Assembly (NCBI RefSeq): GCF_030499515.1
Contig: NZ_JASTWJ010000001.1
Coordinates: 5,126,001 to 5,190,000 of the forward strand
Reading direction: 5' to 3'
Source of the DNA: Streptomyces sp. DT2A-34
Lineage (GTDB): Bacteria; Actinomycetota; Actinomycetes; Streptomycetales; Streptomycetaceae
DNA length: 64,000 nt
Under the pieces are notes generated by a model, which made no database searches, was not told the origin of the DNA, and saw only the letters and a program-made list of their open reading frames with translations. Of the stretch, positions 42,577 to 51,648 are shown piece by piece (positions within the stretch are counted from its first letter, which is position 1; each line of letters begins with the position of its first letter). The position numbers and the translations under genes were made by a program.

Positions 42577-44060
42577 GCAGGCACCAGCCCTTCGTGCTTG
42601 AGGCGTTGGGTGTTGGCGATGTCGTGGCGGACCTGGGCGGCGAGGAGTTCCTCACCCGGGCGGTAGCCGCTGCTTAGGTAGGTCCACGAGGAGGCAGTGA
42701 CGAGGGTGGTGGTCTCGTCGGTGGTGGGGTGGCCGGCGCGTGCGCGGACGGCTTCGGCTTGGGCGAGGCGCCAGGCTCGGCGTACGTCGCGAAGGGCGCC
42801 GAGGGTGGTGGAGTAGGCGCGGGATTTGGTGGAGAAGTGGCCGCGGAAGCCGAGCATGTGAGCCCACTTCCAGAGCTTGAGGTGGGCGAACTCGGGGAGG
42901 TGGCCGAGGTCCCATGCCGTGCGGATCATCTGGCGTACGTGCTGTTGCACGGGCAGGGCCTTGATGGGTTCGGCTTGCCCGGTGCCGTCACAGTTGGCGC
43001 ACCGGTCGTGGAAGCCGTCCGGGCCGTGTACGTAGCCGCGTCCGGCGCAGGGGCGGCACATCAGGGTGCGGTCTACGGTGCCAGTGCCTTCGGCGTTCTT
43101 GGTGGCGTACTTGGCGATGTATCCGGCGACCTTGGCGTCTGTGTACTCGGCAACCCGGGCGTCGGTGAGTTCGCCATTGCCCAAGGCGGTGATGGGGTCG
43201 ACCTTGAACCGGCGGCCCCAGGCGATGACGCGTTCGCCGATGGCGTCGGAGGCGATGGTGAGGCGGGCGCGCTTGACGGCCAGGCGCACGGCGGCGCCCA
43301 GGGCGTCGAAGGTGGCCCAGGGCGGGGGCTCGGTGGTGTGGCCGTCGGGTCCGTCGAAGCGGATCACGGCGTGGAAGTGGACCAGGCCGCGCTTCTGGTA
43401 CTCGGCGACCTTGGCGAAGGAGACGCGCAGGGCGGCGTTGAGTGCCTTCTGCGTCATTCCGAGGTGTTCGGCCAAGGCGCGGCGCAGGTAGGTGGTGAAG
43501 CGTGCCCAGAGCTGTCCGGCGTGGGCGTTCCAGAGCACGGCGCCGGTGTAGTCGTACGTGGCCGGGTCGAGCGGAGTGCCCAACGCCGGGTCGTCCTCGG
43601 CGTGGTGGGCGCCGCAGCCGCAGGAGCGGGCCTTGCCCGTGCTGTCGGTCTTGCGGTTGTGGACGGGGCCGAACGAGGGGGCGGTGAGGGTGACGAAGGC
43701 ACGGGGGTGGTCGCGGACGGTTTCGGCGACGTTCTTGCCGCCGGACAGTCCGGCCTTGATGAGGTGGTAGGTGTCGGCGGCGTAGACGCGGGAGCAGGCG
43801 GGGCAGCGGGAGGAGCGGCGGTTGCCGCAGGTGGTCAGGAGGCGACCGGAAGGCTCGTCTTCGGAGCGGTAGGAGCGGACCACTTGCTTGGTGGTCTGGT
43901 CGGTGGTGACTGACCAGCCGTGGAGGTTGACGGGGCTGGTGCAGCCGTGCAGGTCGCGGACCTGTTCGGTGACGCGGTCGAAGTCGTGGGTGTTGGCCAG
44001 TTCGATCAGGTCCCGCAGGCCGGGGCTGATCACGTGGCGCAGGTCGAGGGGGTGGCGCAT
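42573..44060 (-). CDS. Replication initiator of RepSA type, element 2
   Basis: 495 residues. It shares nearly every segment with the element 1 protein, including LDLRHVISPGLRDLIELANT, the zinc-binding Cys pairs, RGLVHFHAVIRFDGP (HUH-like metal site) and WKWAHMLGFRGHF. It carries an extra eight-residue partial repeat (VAEYTDAK). It starts autonomous replication after excision. The region 44061-44208 between rep and spdB contains an RBS but no other gene. Confidence 0.92.
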   Translation of the reverse strand: MRHPLDLRHVISPGLRDLIELANTHDFDRVTEQVRDLHGCTSPVNLHGWSVTTDQTTKQVVRSYRSEDEPSGRLLTTCGNRRSSRCPACSRVYAADTYHLIKAGLSGGKNVAETVRDHPRAFVTLTAPSFGPVHNRKTDSTGKARSCGCGAHHAEDDPALGTPLDPATYDYTGAVLWNAHAGQLWARFTTYLRRALAEHLGMTQKALNAALRVSFAKVAEYQKRGLVHFHAVIRFDGPDGHTTEPPPWATFDALGAAVRLAVKRARLTIASDAIGERVIAWGRRFKVDPITALGNGELTDARVAEYTDAKVAGYIAKYATKNAEGTGTVDRTLMCRPCAGRGYVHGPDGFHDRCANCDGTGQAEPIKALPVQQHVRQMIRTAWDLGHLPEFAHLKLWKWAHMLGFRGHFSTKSRAYSTTLGALRDVRRAWRLAQAEAVRARAGHPTTDETTTLVTASSWTYLSSGYRPGEELLAAQVRHDIANTQRLKHEGLVPA

Positions 44061-44208
44061 GGGTGGCGGGGTCTCCCTTCTGGCGTGAGGGTGGGACCTG
44101 CGGGCAGCAGCGATCAGCGCTCGGGCTGCTGCCCGCAGGCATGGCAGGTCGGGCCCAGGAGTGGGCGAGGGTGGGAAGTGCCGGAAGGTCGGCGGGGAGA
44201 GCGCGGCT

Positions 44209-44928
44209 CTACAGGGCGGCGTGCAGGGCCGTGGCCATGGGCAGACCGATGCCGAGCCGCATCTTGAGCTGGGCCGGAGTGATCGTTTCTCCGTGCTCGG
44301 CGTAATGCGATGCCGCGATGGACCGTGCTTCGGTCAGCAGCGGTGCGGGGACCTTGACCGCAGGCCCGGCCGGAGCCGCAGCGGTGAGCGGAGCGACCGG
44401 GGCCGGGGTCGGTACCGGCGCGACTGGCGGGGCAGTCGCTGCGACGTGCGCGGGCTCGGCGGGGGCCGGGGCGGGCTCTTGGGCCGCTTCCGTCTCGGTG
44501 GCGGGCGCCGGTTCGGCTGCATGGGCGGCGACCGCGTGGAACGAGCGGAGGAGCTGTGGGCCAACTGCTCCCCAGCCGAGGAGGAGCAGGGGTGCCACGG
44601 CGTCGATGGCGGCGCGGCCGTAGTGTCCGGCGACGACGGGTTCGGCGATGTTGAGGGCCAGGGTCAGCAGGCCGGAGACGTGCATCAGCCGGGTGGCCGC
44701 CTTCATCTGCTCGGGCGGGACGCCGCGCAGGGACAGGTAGCGCAGGGCCACCAGGAGCCCGACCACGGACAGGTCGACCATGGGGGCGATCAACGGTGCG
44801 ATGGGGGCGGGGACGCCCAGGCGCAGGGCCAGGGCCCAGACGTTGCCGAAGGAGAAGACGAACGCCAGGAGGGCGATGATGCCCATGACCACGGTCACGG
44901 TGCGCTGGGTGATCCGGTCCTCACTCAT
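44209..44928 (-). CDS. SpdB-like DUF2637 membrane protein (plasmid spread), element 2
   Basis: 239 residues. Four hydrophobic helices in the first 120 residues (MGIIALLAFVFSFGNVW, PLIAPMVDLSVVGLLVALR and so on), a Pro/Ala-rich flexible linker, and a C-terminal helix-turn-helix-like segment (EARSIAASHYAEHGETITPAQLKMRLG). Spd proteins help spread transferred DNA through the mycelium. The element 1 copy is fused to TraB. Confidence 0.88.
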   Translation of the reverse strand: MSEDRITQRTVTVVMGIIALLAFVFSFGNVWALALRLGVPAPIAPLIAPMVDLSVVGLLVALRYLSLRGVPPEQMKAATRLMHVSGLLTLALNIAEPVVAGHYGRAAIDAVAPLLLLGWGAVGPQLLRSFHAVAAHAAEPAPATETEAAQEPAPAPAEPAHVAATAPPVAPVPTPAPVAPLTAAAPAGPAVKVPAPLLTEARSIAASHYAEHGETITPAQLKMRLGIGLPMATALHAAL

Positions 44929-44979
44929 GGGGGTTCACCTCCTTTCGCGGTGTCGGCGGGGAAGCTGGGTGGGATTGGG

Positions 44980-45165
44980 TCAGGGCTTCGGGGTGAGGCC
45001 GGCCGTGTGAGCTGCGTTCGGGCCGAGGTAGGTCTCCAGGACTCGGCGGTCGTGGGTGTTCGCGACGCGGTACGCGGCGATGCCGATCCGACCGGCACGG
45101 TCGAGGTCCCCGCCAGTGATCGCCTTGCGCATGTGCTGGATGTAGATCCTCACGACGCGGCGCAT
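44980..45165 (-). CDS. Small protein between traB and spdB
   Basis: 61 residues, basic, two short helices (RVVRIYIQHMRKAITGGD and AAYRVANTHDRRVLETYL). The start follows the traB stop after one base, indicating coupling. It is common at this position in AICE transfer operons. It was lost with the deletion in element 1. Function unknown. Confidence 0.7.
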   Translation of the reverse strand: MRRVVRIYIQHMRKAITGGDLDRAGRIGIAAYRVANTHDRRVLETYLGPNAAHTAGLTPKP

Positions 45166-45166
45166 G

Positions 45167-46585
45167 TCAGGCCGCCATGGACGGGGGCTCAGGGTCGTTC
45201 TTGGTGAGGTCCACGACGTCCTGTCCGGTCAGGTCCTCCAGGAGCCGGGCCGGGTGACGCACCAGGTGGCCGGTTTCTGCGGCGACGTGGGCGGCGTCCT
45301 CGTCGCCGACGTAGGGGGTACGGATGCGGATGAAGCCGGGGCGGCCGTGCTGGGACATGACCGCGACACCGACGTACGCGGGGTCTTGGAGGTTGACCGG
45401 GCTCGCGTCGGGCCACTCCCGGATGTCGTCGCCGAGGGCGGCCACGGCGGCGTCGGCGGTCTTCTGCGCGAAGGACAGGCCGACCGGGCAGACATCGCGG
45501 ATGAAGGTGGGGATGGCGTCCCCGGTGGTCTTCTGCGTGGTGAGCAGGGTCAGGAAGCCGACTGAGCGTCCCTTCTTGACCAGGTCCTCCACGAGGCGGG
45601 CGTTGTCCGCCGCGAGCGCGGCCAGCCGCTTGGTGACCGGATCGGAGCCCTTGTGGTCGCGGAAGTAGGTGTGGGCCTCGTCGATGACGATGACGACCAG
45701 TGGCCAGTCAGCCGAGGGGCCGACGTGCCACATGTTCTTCCTGCCCAGCACGCTGCGGATGTTCGCGGAGCGGGCGCGACGCAGCTCCACCAGCTCCTTG
45801 AACAGCTTGTTCGCTTCCTCCAGGTCGTCTCCGCAAAAGGCGAACGCCCGGTGTACGAGGTCGGCGTAGTCGCCCTCGTAGGCGTGGGAGACCTTCCCGT
45901 CGAAGAAGACGAACTGAACGGCCGGCGAGGGCGCCCAGTCACATACCAGCCGGTTCACGCACGAGGTCTTCCCGAAGCCCGGCAGACCGCCGACCGCCAC
46001 CCCGGGCACTTCCTTGAGGGGCACGAAGACGGGCATGCCGTACTCGTCCACCCCCAGCTCCCACTTCGCGTACTCCTCCGGAGGGCGTCCGGTGGGCACA
46101 TGAACCGTCGGCGTGATCAGCGGGTCCACGCGCACCCCGCGCAACACGACCTGTCCGGGCCTGTCCCCCGGCAGCGCTGACACACGGGTCATACGCCAGG
46201 CGTCCGCCAGGTAGGGGGCGGCCTTCTGGAACTCCGCCAGACCGACGCCTGGCAGGCAGCCCGCCCGCGCGATCACCCCGTACGCGTCATGCGTGACCTT
46301 CAGGGCCGGGACCAGGACGCGCGGCTTGATCGGCTTGCCGTCCGTGTTCGCCAGCGACGCCATGGCGGTCGGCATCTTGTCCGTGGCCGACAGGCCCAGC
46401 ATCAGCGCGAGCCGCTTCCAGGTCCGCCGAACCCGAACGGCCTGCCGAATCGACTGCCGGGTCATGGCGTCGGCCCGCAGGTAGCGGATCACCCACACCA
46501 GCGCCCACACGGCGATGCCAGCCAGACCCACCCCGACCAGAACGGGGGCGTAGCCCATCACCTCACTCACGTCGCTCAAGGTCAC
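45167..46585 (-). CDS. traB: TraB-like FtsK/SpoIIIE DNA translocase, element 2
   Basis: 472 residues. A membrane segment near the N-terminus (APVLVGVGLAGIAVWALVWV), Walker A GLPGFGKTS at 200-208, Walker B with LVVIVIDEAHTYF near residue 300, and a C-terminal region that in TraB proteins recognises the clt locus by a winged helix. It moves double-stranded DNA between mycelia at septa or hyphal tips. It overlaps the upstream small gene by 4 bases. Confidence 0.92.
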   Translation of the reverse strand: MTLSDVSEVMGYAPVLVGVGLAGIAVWALVWVIRYLRADAMTRQSIRQAVRVRRTWKRLALMLGLSATDKMPTAMASLANTDGKPIKPRVLVPALKVTHDAYGVIARAGCLPGVGLAEFQKAAPYLADAWRMTRVSALPGDRPGQVVLRGVRVDPLITPTVHVPTGRPPEEYAKWELGVDEYGMPVFVPLKEVPGVAVGGLPGFGKTSCVNRLVCDWAPSPAVQFVFFDGKVSHAYEGDYADLVHRAFAFCGDDLEEANKLFKELVELRRARSANIRSVLGRKNMWHVGPSADWPLVVIVIDEAHTYFRDHKGSDPVTKRLAALAADNARLVEDLVKKGRSVGFLTLLTTQKTTGDAIPTFIRDVCPVGLSFAQKTADAAVAALGDDIREWPDASPVNLQDPAYVGVAVMSQHGRPGFIRIRTPYVGDEDAAHVAAETGHLVRHPARLLEDLTGQDVVDLTKNDPEPPSMAA

Positions 46586-46869
46586 TTCGCTTCCTTCTTT
46601 CGATTCCGGTTCCGGGTGCCTGCTGAGGGTGTTGGCGCAGCGAGGATCAGACAGATTTCCGCGCGCTGCACCGCGTCAGCAGGCGGAAAGCCGTGGTTCG
46701 CCCACATCGCCGCGACGAGGCGAACCCTGTCGTCGTGACCGGCGAGCGTCAGGCAGATCTCCGCATGACGAAGAGCCGATGTGGGTGGAAAGCCCGCGCT
46801 CTCCCACACCGCCGCGACACTGTGAAGCTGGGTGTCGCGGCCAGTGCGGAAGAAGTCGGTGCCGCTCAC
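46582..46869 (-). CDS. Small AICE protein with two SVAA-W...GFPP repeats
   Basis: 95 residues with an internal duplication: LHSVAAVWESAGFPPTSALRHAEICLTL is paralleled by RLVAAMWANHGFPPADAVQRAEICLIL. It is the positional counterpart of 8464-8673 in element 1, which has one such unit. It is overlapped at both ends by neighbouring genes. Function unknown. Confidence 0.7.
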   Translation of the reverse strand: MSGTDFFRTGRDTQLHSVAAVWESAGFPPTSALRHAEICLTLAGHDDRVRLVAAMWANHGFPPADAVQRAEICLILAAPTPSAGTRNRNRKKEAK

Positions 46870-47225
46870 GCGGTCTCAGCGGCCGGGGCCGAGCCGCCGA
46901 CCAGGTCGAGACGGTCCGCGCGGTACGCGATGCCATCCGAGAGCGACCCGTTGAAGATCCGGGCCCACGGGGTGGCGAACAGCTCCACCGGGATGACCGG
47001 CACGCCGGGCTTGAGGCCGTTGGGGAGACCGGTCTCCGGAACGGTGACCTTCATGGCCTCCGCCCGGTCCTCCTCCATGAGGAAGAGAGTGACCGTGAAC
47101 AGCTTCGCGCCGGTCTCACGGTCGGTCGCGAACTGGGTCTTCTCGGCGTCCGAGTACTTCGGAACCGCCATGTTGCCGACCATGAACGACGTGGACGGGA
47201 GCAGGCCAACACGGATACGAGCCAT
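46866..47225 (-). CDS. SCO3933-family small regulatory protein, element 2
   Basis: 119 residues, nearly identical in plan to the element 1 copy (ARIRVGLLPSTSFMVGN, AKLFTVTLFLMEEDRAEAM, WARIFNGSLSDGIAYRADR). It is first in the transfer operon, facing the GntR gene. The high conservation between the two copies suggests a core function in both elements. Confidence 0.88.
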   Translation of the reverse strand: MARIRVGLLPSTSFMVGNMAVPKYSDAEKTQFATDRETGAKLFTVTLFLMEEDRAEAMKVTVPETGLPNGLKPGVPVIPVELFATPWARIFNGSLSDGIAYRADRLDLVGGSAPAAETA

Positions 47226-47396
47226 GGGTGTTACGTCCTTTCGCTAGGTGCTCCGCCAGGTGGCGGGGCGTGATCAATAGAACCTCGCTCACCTAGCAGT
47301 GTCAAGTGAGTAGAGGGTGCTAGGTGGGTTGGGTTATAGGTGTGCGTATGCCAGATGGGTGTGCTAGGGCAGCTAGATCTCGCTACCCTGATAGCT
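47226..47396. promoter_or_regulatory. Divergent promoter/operator region of element 2
   Basis: The intergenic region is AT-richer than its surroundings and repeats the core CTAG several times (as in ACCTAGCAG, GTGCTAGGT, GTGCTAGGG, AGCTAGATC), likely GntR/KorSA half-sites. TACCCT sits 7 bases before the ATG of the GntR gene, so its mRNA may be leaderless, as in element 1. Confidence 0.5.
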
Positions 47397-47927
47397 ATGA
47401 CGCCTGCTAGCTCTGCTAAGCCCGACCGTCGGCCGCCCTATCAGCACGCGGCCGACGAGCTCCGGCGCGAGATCAAGGCGGGCCGCTATAAGCCGGGCGA
47501 ACAGCTCCCCTCCTACCGCGAGTTGCAGGAGCGCTTCGGGGTGGCGAACATGACCGCCCGCAGCGCACTCGGGGTGCTCCGGGAGGAAGGGCTGATCTAC
47601 ACCATCCAGGGCCGGGGCAGCTTCGTCAGTGACTTCGAGGGCACGGGTGTCGACTACACCGCGCCGGCCTGGTACCTCCGGAACTCGACCGGGGCCCCTG
47701 CCGAGGAGGCTGCCGACAGCTCCTCCCGTGTCTGGCCGTCCGGCGAGAAGATTCCTTTCGGTGACTCCGGTGAGGGGAAGGCCGGCAGCTCGAACGTCGC
47801 CGATCCCTCCCTCGCCGACATGCTCACCGCGTTGCGCGACGAGATCAGAGCGCTCAGCGCCGAGCATCAGGAACTGCGCCGGGAGGTCGAGGAGTTGAAG
47901 AAGGCGCAGCAGCAGCCACGTTCCTGA
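47397..47927 (+). CDS. GntR-family repressor (KorSA-like), element 2
   Basis: 176 residues from ATG at 47397. GntR winged helix (LRREIKAGRYKPGEQLPSYR, then GVANMTARSALGVLREEGLIYTIQGRGSF), a Pro/Ala linker and a coiled-coil tail (EIRALSAEHQELRREVEEL). It is related to 9195-9623. It probably keeps the element silent until excision is induced. Confidence 0.9.
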   Translation: MTPASSAKPDRRPPYQHAADELRREIKAGRYKPGEQLPSYRELQERFGVANMTARSALGVLREEGLIYTIQGRGSFVSDFEGTGVDYTAPAWYLRNSTGAPAEEAADSSSRVWPSGEKIPFGDSGEGKAGSSNVADPSLADMLTALRDEIRALSAEHQELRREVEELKKAQQQPRS

Positions 47928-48078
47928 GCCGCGTGACTTCTTCTCGCATTTCCCTCGCTTCACGGCCGAGCCTTGCCACTGTGGCCGTCATCTCGCGGAC
48001 CAGTGCGGCCATCTCCACCGACTCCCGGTTGTGAATCTCGATCAGCTCCTTTCCTGTGCTGGGTATCTGCTCGGTCAT
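47854..48078 (-). CDS. Small coiled-coil protein, convergent with the repressor
   Basis: 74 residues from ATG at 48078 with GGGGAGAG upstream: MTEQIPSTGKELIEIHNRESV followed by heptad-like EMTATVARLGREAREMREEV. It overlaps the repressor 3' end by 74 bases on the other strand, in the same position as 9559-9720 in element 1. Function unknown; possible antisense effects. Confidence 0.55.
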   Translation of the reverse strand: MTEQIPSTGKELIEIHNRESVEMAALVREMTATVARLGREAREMREEVTRLRNVAAAAPSSTPRPPGAVPDARR

Positions 48079-48931
48079 CTCTCCCCGTTCACTGGCGTGC
48101 CGTTGTTTCGTGTGGTCCTCACCCAACCGCCGGGGGCTTGCCCGAAGGCTTGCCCAGCGGCCATGTGCCACCGGATCTGGGCTTGCCCGTACCGCCCGGC
48201 AAGCCGTCATCGCGGCTGTTGCGACAGGTCTACCGGCCGGACTGGACACGTACGAGGCTTGCGGCGCCGCGCTCCCGTCGGACGGGCTGAATCCGTCCTT
48301 CGATTTCGTCAGCGTCCCCGCAGGCGGGAAATCGCGATTCTGCGCGCGCACGCCACTCGTCCTTCCAGCTGTCGACCAGGAGCATCAATAGTCCGGAGAA
48401 TCGCCGGTTTGGGTAACCGGCACTTCGGTGCTATGTTGCGCGGCTCGGCCCATCCTGGATCGCCTATAGGGGTGCCGAAATCCGCATCGGTGTGACCCCC
48501 ATTTCTGTGATCCACGACACTTCTCCATCTCTGGTCGGACTCCCGTACTCACTTGCTACAGGTGCCAAAAACTCCGTCCGTGTGACACTCCTCTTTGTGG
48601 CCTGGGTCACTTGATAGAGGTGGCCCGCTCATCGCGCTTCACTCATCCGGAACTATGCGGCCCCCAGCCTGTGGGTAAATTCCGCAGACTCGCAGATCAA
48701 ATAGGCGAAAATGCGGCTGCAAGTGTTCATAAGGGCATTGAAGCTGCGGAACGGATGGGAAGACGGGGACAGCGCATGGCGCTGCAACCGGCCACGGGCC
48801 CAGCGCAGCGGAGCTGTTCAGAGTTTCTTTACTGGATCAAGGCGGCCCGCCTACGGCGGCCCGCGCGCGCTGGCGGCCACGGGCCGCCGCCGCTCCATGT
48901 CTCCGCCACCGCTCCGGCGGCCCCCACCCGC
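48079..48931. other. Gene-poor stretch with two 55-bp imperfect direct repeats
   Basis: Repeats starting near 48471 and 48561 share GGTGCC, GTGTGAC (48490 and 48580) and a GTG-CAC end with the same 90-bp phasing. A third partial motif lies near 48617. The stretch is AT-rich, and I see no convincing gene. It could be an origin, a transfer clt region or a regulatory region. Confidence 0.5.
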
Positions 48932-49144
48932 TCAGCGCGCGACACCACCAAGGCGGACAGACAGACCAGGAAGCAACCCGACCAGTCCGAGCACCAGGAC
49001 CAGGCCGACACCCACCAAGCACGGCCACGCCACCCAACCGCCCACCGCTCCAGACCACATGACCCACAGAGCCGCAGCCCGAGCCCAGCGCCCAACCTCC
49101 GTCGGCAACGCCCAGACCGGATCGAAGTACGGCCCGTGACGCAT
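48932..49144 (-). CDS. Small membrane protein
   Basis: 70 residues from ATG at 49144. Two or three hydrophobic helices (AAALWVMWSGAVGGWVAW, CLVGVGLVLVLGLVGLLPG). No clear RBS, so the start is tentative. The stretch 49145-49536 upstream has two strong stems (49347-49371 and 49391-49436) but no gene. Confidence 0.4.
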   Translation of the reverse strand: MRHGPYFDPVWALPTEVGRWARAAALWVMWSGAVGGWVAWPCLVGVGLVLVLGLVGLLPGLSVRLGGVAR

Positions 49145-49536
49145 GGAAGAAGCGTGGTTGAGGCCGGTCGTGGTTGCTGGAAGCACACGTGACGGGTGCT
49201 CAGTCGGCGCACCCACCACCGTGGCTGACTTTCGCTGGCTCAGCTCAGAACCGGGCATCCATCGATCGAACGGCAACAGGCATCCTCCCTAACTCGCCAT
49301 TTCAGAGCAGGGGTTGTAGTCGCACGCGCATTCGAGCACGCCAACCACCCCGGTACCATCGGCACCGGGGTCCTGAACAGGGCTTCCGAGACCGGACCAC
49401 CCCGGATTGCTGTCCAGGCTGAGGGGGTGGTCCGGTCGTTTGTTGTGGGCGCCCGCCACTCGCGGGACGGTCGCAAGTGGCAGGCGCCCGGGGAAGCCGC
49501 ATCGCCCTCTCGGGGAGCGAGGGCGGCACGGCAGGC

Positions 49537-49896
49537 TTACTCCGGCAGGAGCGCGATTTCGATGGCGAGCGCGCCGAGCGCTTCCTTCTCCGCCGGGTAG
49601 ATCTCGCGGATATTGGCGAGCTGCTGCTCGCGGGAGGAGGCCGGGTTGACGTTCGCCGGGCCCTCCCCGTCGAGCAGTTCCTCGAACGTCTTGTACTCCG
49701 TGACCCTCTTCACCAGGACGTCACAGGTCTCGTCCGTGCCCTTGATGCGGAAGCGGATGACGTCTCCGGCGGCCAAGTCTTCGAGGTGGGGGTACTTCAC
49801 CCGCACCTCGACCGTCTTCTGACCAGCGGCGACGAGATCGAAGTACCGGCGGTAGAGGTTCAGTTCGCGGACGCGCGCGGCGGCAGTTTCCGTCAT
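49537..49896 (-). CDS. ASCH-domain protein
   Basis: 119 residues. ASCH fold: NLYRRYFDLVAAGQKTVEVRV, then GDVIRFRIKG, EYKTFEELL and a Glu-rich C-terminus. ASCH domains bind RNA, and some members cleave it or process modified nucleosides. Its ATG overlaps the end of the aaRS-like gene by 4 bases, so the two are translated together. It may act on the product or the tRNA bound by its partner (inference). Confidence 0.8.
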   Translation of the reverse strand: MTETAAARVRELNLYRRYFDLVAAGQKTVEVRVKYPHLEDLAAGDVIRFRIKGTDETCDVLVKRVTEYKTFEELLDGEGPANVNPASSREQQLANIREIYPAEKEALGALAIEIALLPE

Positions 49897-51008
49897 GGGG
49901 CGGGAACGCTCCTAGCAGTTGCAGTGGTCATGAGCCGGCCGAGTTCACCGGCCGAGTACGAGCGGAAGAAGTGGCGAGGGTCGGCGAGTAACACGTCAGC
50001 CAGACCGAGCAAGCGGTCGACGTACTCACCCAACGAGCCGGGCCACTCTCGGGTGTCGAGCATCCAGGGGGCCACACCGTCCGGCAAGGGCGCGCGCCCC
50101 TCGCGGATGAGGGACTTGGACAGCTTCGCGCCCGTATCCGTGACTACCTGGGGGCAGAACAGCCGGGCGGGCAACTGCCCGCGGGTGAGGCCGACCGCCT
50201 GTAGGGCACCGTCGACGAGGATGCATCCAGGCATCCAGTCGCTGCCCTTGACCATGACGTACAGCGTGCCGGCTGCCCCGCTGATCATCAGTTCCTTGAC
50301 CAGGTTCCGGTAGAGCGTGGCCAGGTCCAAGTAGCCGCCGTCCGCCGGTTCGATGACCACCTCGTACTCGCCATGGTGGAGGCACACGGCCGAGACCGTT
50401 GCCCGCTCGAAGCCGTCGTCACGTACACGGGTGCGCTCGGCGTACTTCTCGGCCCACCCGCAGCCGGGACGCGGGCAGGGGACGCGGACATGGGGCACGC
50501 CGGACGACGGGGACAGGTACCAGCGGGCAGCGTTCATGCGGGGCAGCACGCGCAGCCAGGTGCGCCGGAAGTGCTGGGCCGCTTGCTGCTGGGAGTACGT
50601 CTCGACCGAGAACGGCAGCTTCAGCCGCTCGGAGAGCGCGGTGAACAGCGGTCGGTAGAGCTTGTCGATCTGCTCGGCGATACCGGCCGCGCCGAGGGCG
50701 TGAGCGTAGGCGCGCTGGTAGCGGTGACCGCTCTCCTTGTCGGTGACGAGGGCGTACGGGGCGTTGTCGAGGGCACCGAACTGCACAACGGCCGGGACGC
50801 CGAACCGGTCTCGGATGCGGGCCGCCGTGGCGAACGTGAGCGACTGGACCAGGGACGTTCCGATGTGCGGGGCTCCGTTGATCTGCGTTCCCACCACGAA
50901 CACGATCCGCTCGGGCTCCGCGTTGACGATGTACGGCCTGAGCAGGTCTTCCGCACTTGTGAGCGCGTTGGCGAGCACGGTGTTCGGCGATACGGGATAG
51001 GTGGTCAC
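49893..51008 (-). CDS. Stand-alone class I aminoacyl-tRNA-synthetase-like enzyme
   Basis: 371 residues. Rossmann-fold class I aaRS catalytic domain with a HIGH-type motif (GAPHIGTS near residue 47) and a KMSKS-type motif (GAKLSKSLI near residue 305). Two zinc-type Cys pairs are visible (CPRPGCG with CLHHG). Nothing like an anticodon-binding or editing domain follows, and the protein is shorter than any full aaRS. It could make an aminoacyl-adenylate or an unusual aminoacylated substrate, and the layout most resembles class I LysRS. It is encoded in the AICE cargo, overlapping the ASCH gene. Substrate unknown. Confidence 0.75.
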   Translation of the reverse strand: MTTYPVSPNTVLANALTSAEDLLRPYIVNAEPERIVFVVGTQINGAPHIGTSLVQSLTFATAARIRDRFGVPAVVQFGALDNAPYALVTDKESGHRYQRAYAHALGAAGIAEQIDKLYRPLFTALSERLKLPFSVETYSQQQAAQHFRRTWLRVLPRMNAARWYLSPSSGVPHVRVPCPRPGCGWAEKYAERTRVRDDGFERATVSAVCLHHGEYEVVIEPADGGYLDLATLYRNLVKELMISGAAGTLYVMVKGSDWMPGCILVDGALQAVGLTRGQLPARLFCPQVVTDTGAKLSKSLIREGRAPLPDGVAPWMLDTREWPGSLGEYVDRLLGLADVLLADPRHFFRSYSAGELGRLMTTATARSVPAP

Positions 51009-51126
51009 CGCGTCTTCCCCTCGGTAGATGGGCAGGACTGCGCCGCAGAGCGGCGGGTGTGCTTGAGCGGTCGGTGAGGGACCCGCCCCCGCGCTGGGGG
51101 GAACCAGGAAAAGCGCGGGGCGGGAG

Positions 51127-51648
51127 TCATCGGAACGCGCGCCGCCCTCGAGGTCTTCGATGGCGGCCCGTCCCCGCCGGGGAGTGATGTGGGCACCGGG
51201 CGGGGACGGGAGCTTGCGGGGGCGCTGGTCGGCGGGTGGGCAACGGATACACCCGGAGGGAGTAGCGGGCGTCGCAGTCCGTCACGGTGATCACGAACGC
51301 CCGGCCCGTGGCGAGGGAGCGCAACGCGTACTCGTAGGCGCGGTCGTCGTCGGCCCACGCGCGCAGGTCCACGTCAGGGCGAGGAACGTCCGGGCCAGCG
51401 GCTGTGAGGGGCGCGTCTTGGAGGAACACGGCATCAGGGGCCGGGGACAGCAGCCCGGCGAGGCGGTGAGCTTCCGCGCGGAGCCAGCGGGTGGCGAGGC
51501 GCGGGGAGCGGCCACGGTAGGTGGCGAGCAGGAACTCGCGGGAACCGCTGAGGTCGTGGGCGGTCGCCTCGCAGCGGAAGGCTATGGGCGACCGCAGCGG
51601 GGCACGTGCAGAGGCCGGCGGGACGAGCGTCAGCAGGGCCGGGCTCAC
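51127..51648 (-). CDS. Uncharacterised protein of the aaRS-like operon (A)
   Basis: 173 residues. The first 130 look globular (REFLLATYRGRSPRLATRWLRAEAH, DDRAYEYALRSLATGRAFVITVTDCD). The Pro/Arg-rich C-terminus is probably disordered. It overlaps the upstream gene by 4 bases. A 118-bp gap separates it from the aaRS-like gene, so this may be a separate translational unit. Not recognised. Confidence 0.6.
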   Translation of the reverse strand: MSPALLTLVPPASARAPLRSPIAFRCEATAHDLSGSREFLLATYRGRSPRLATRWLRAEAHRLAGLLSPAPDAVFLQDAPLTAAGPDVPRPDVDLRAWADDDRAYEYALRSLATGRAFVITVTDCDARYSLRVYPLPTRRPAPPQAPVPARCPHHSPAGTGRHRRPRGRRAFR

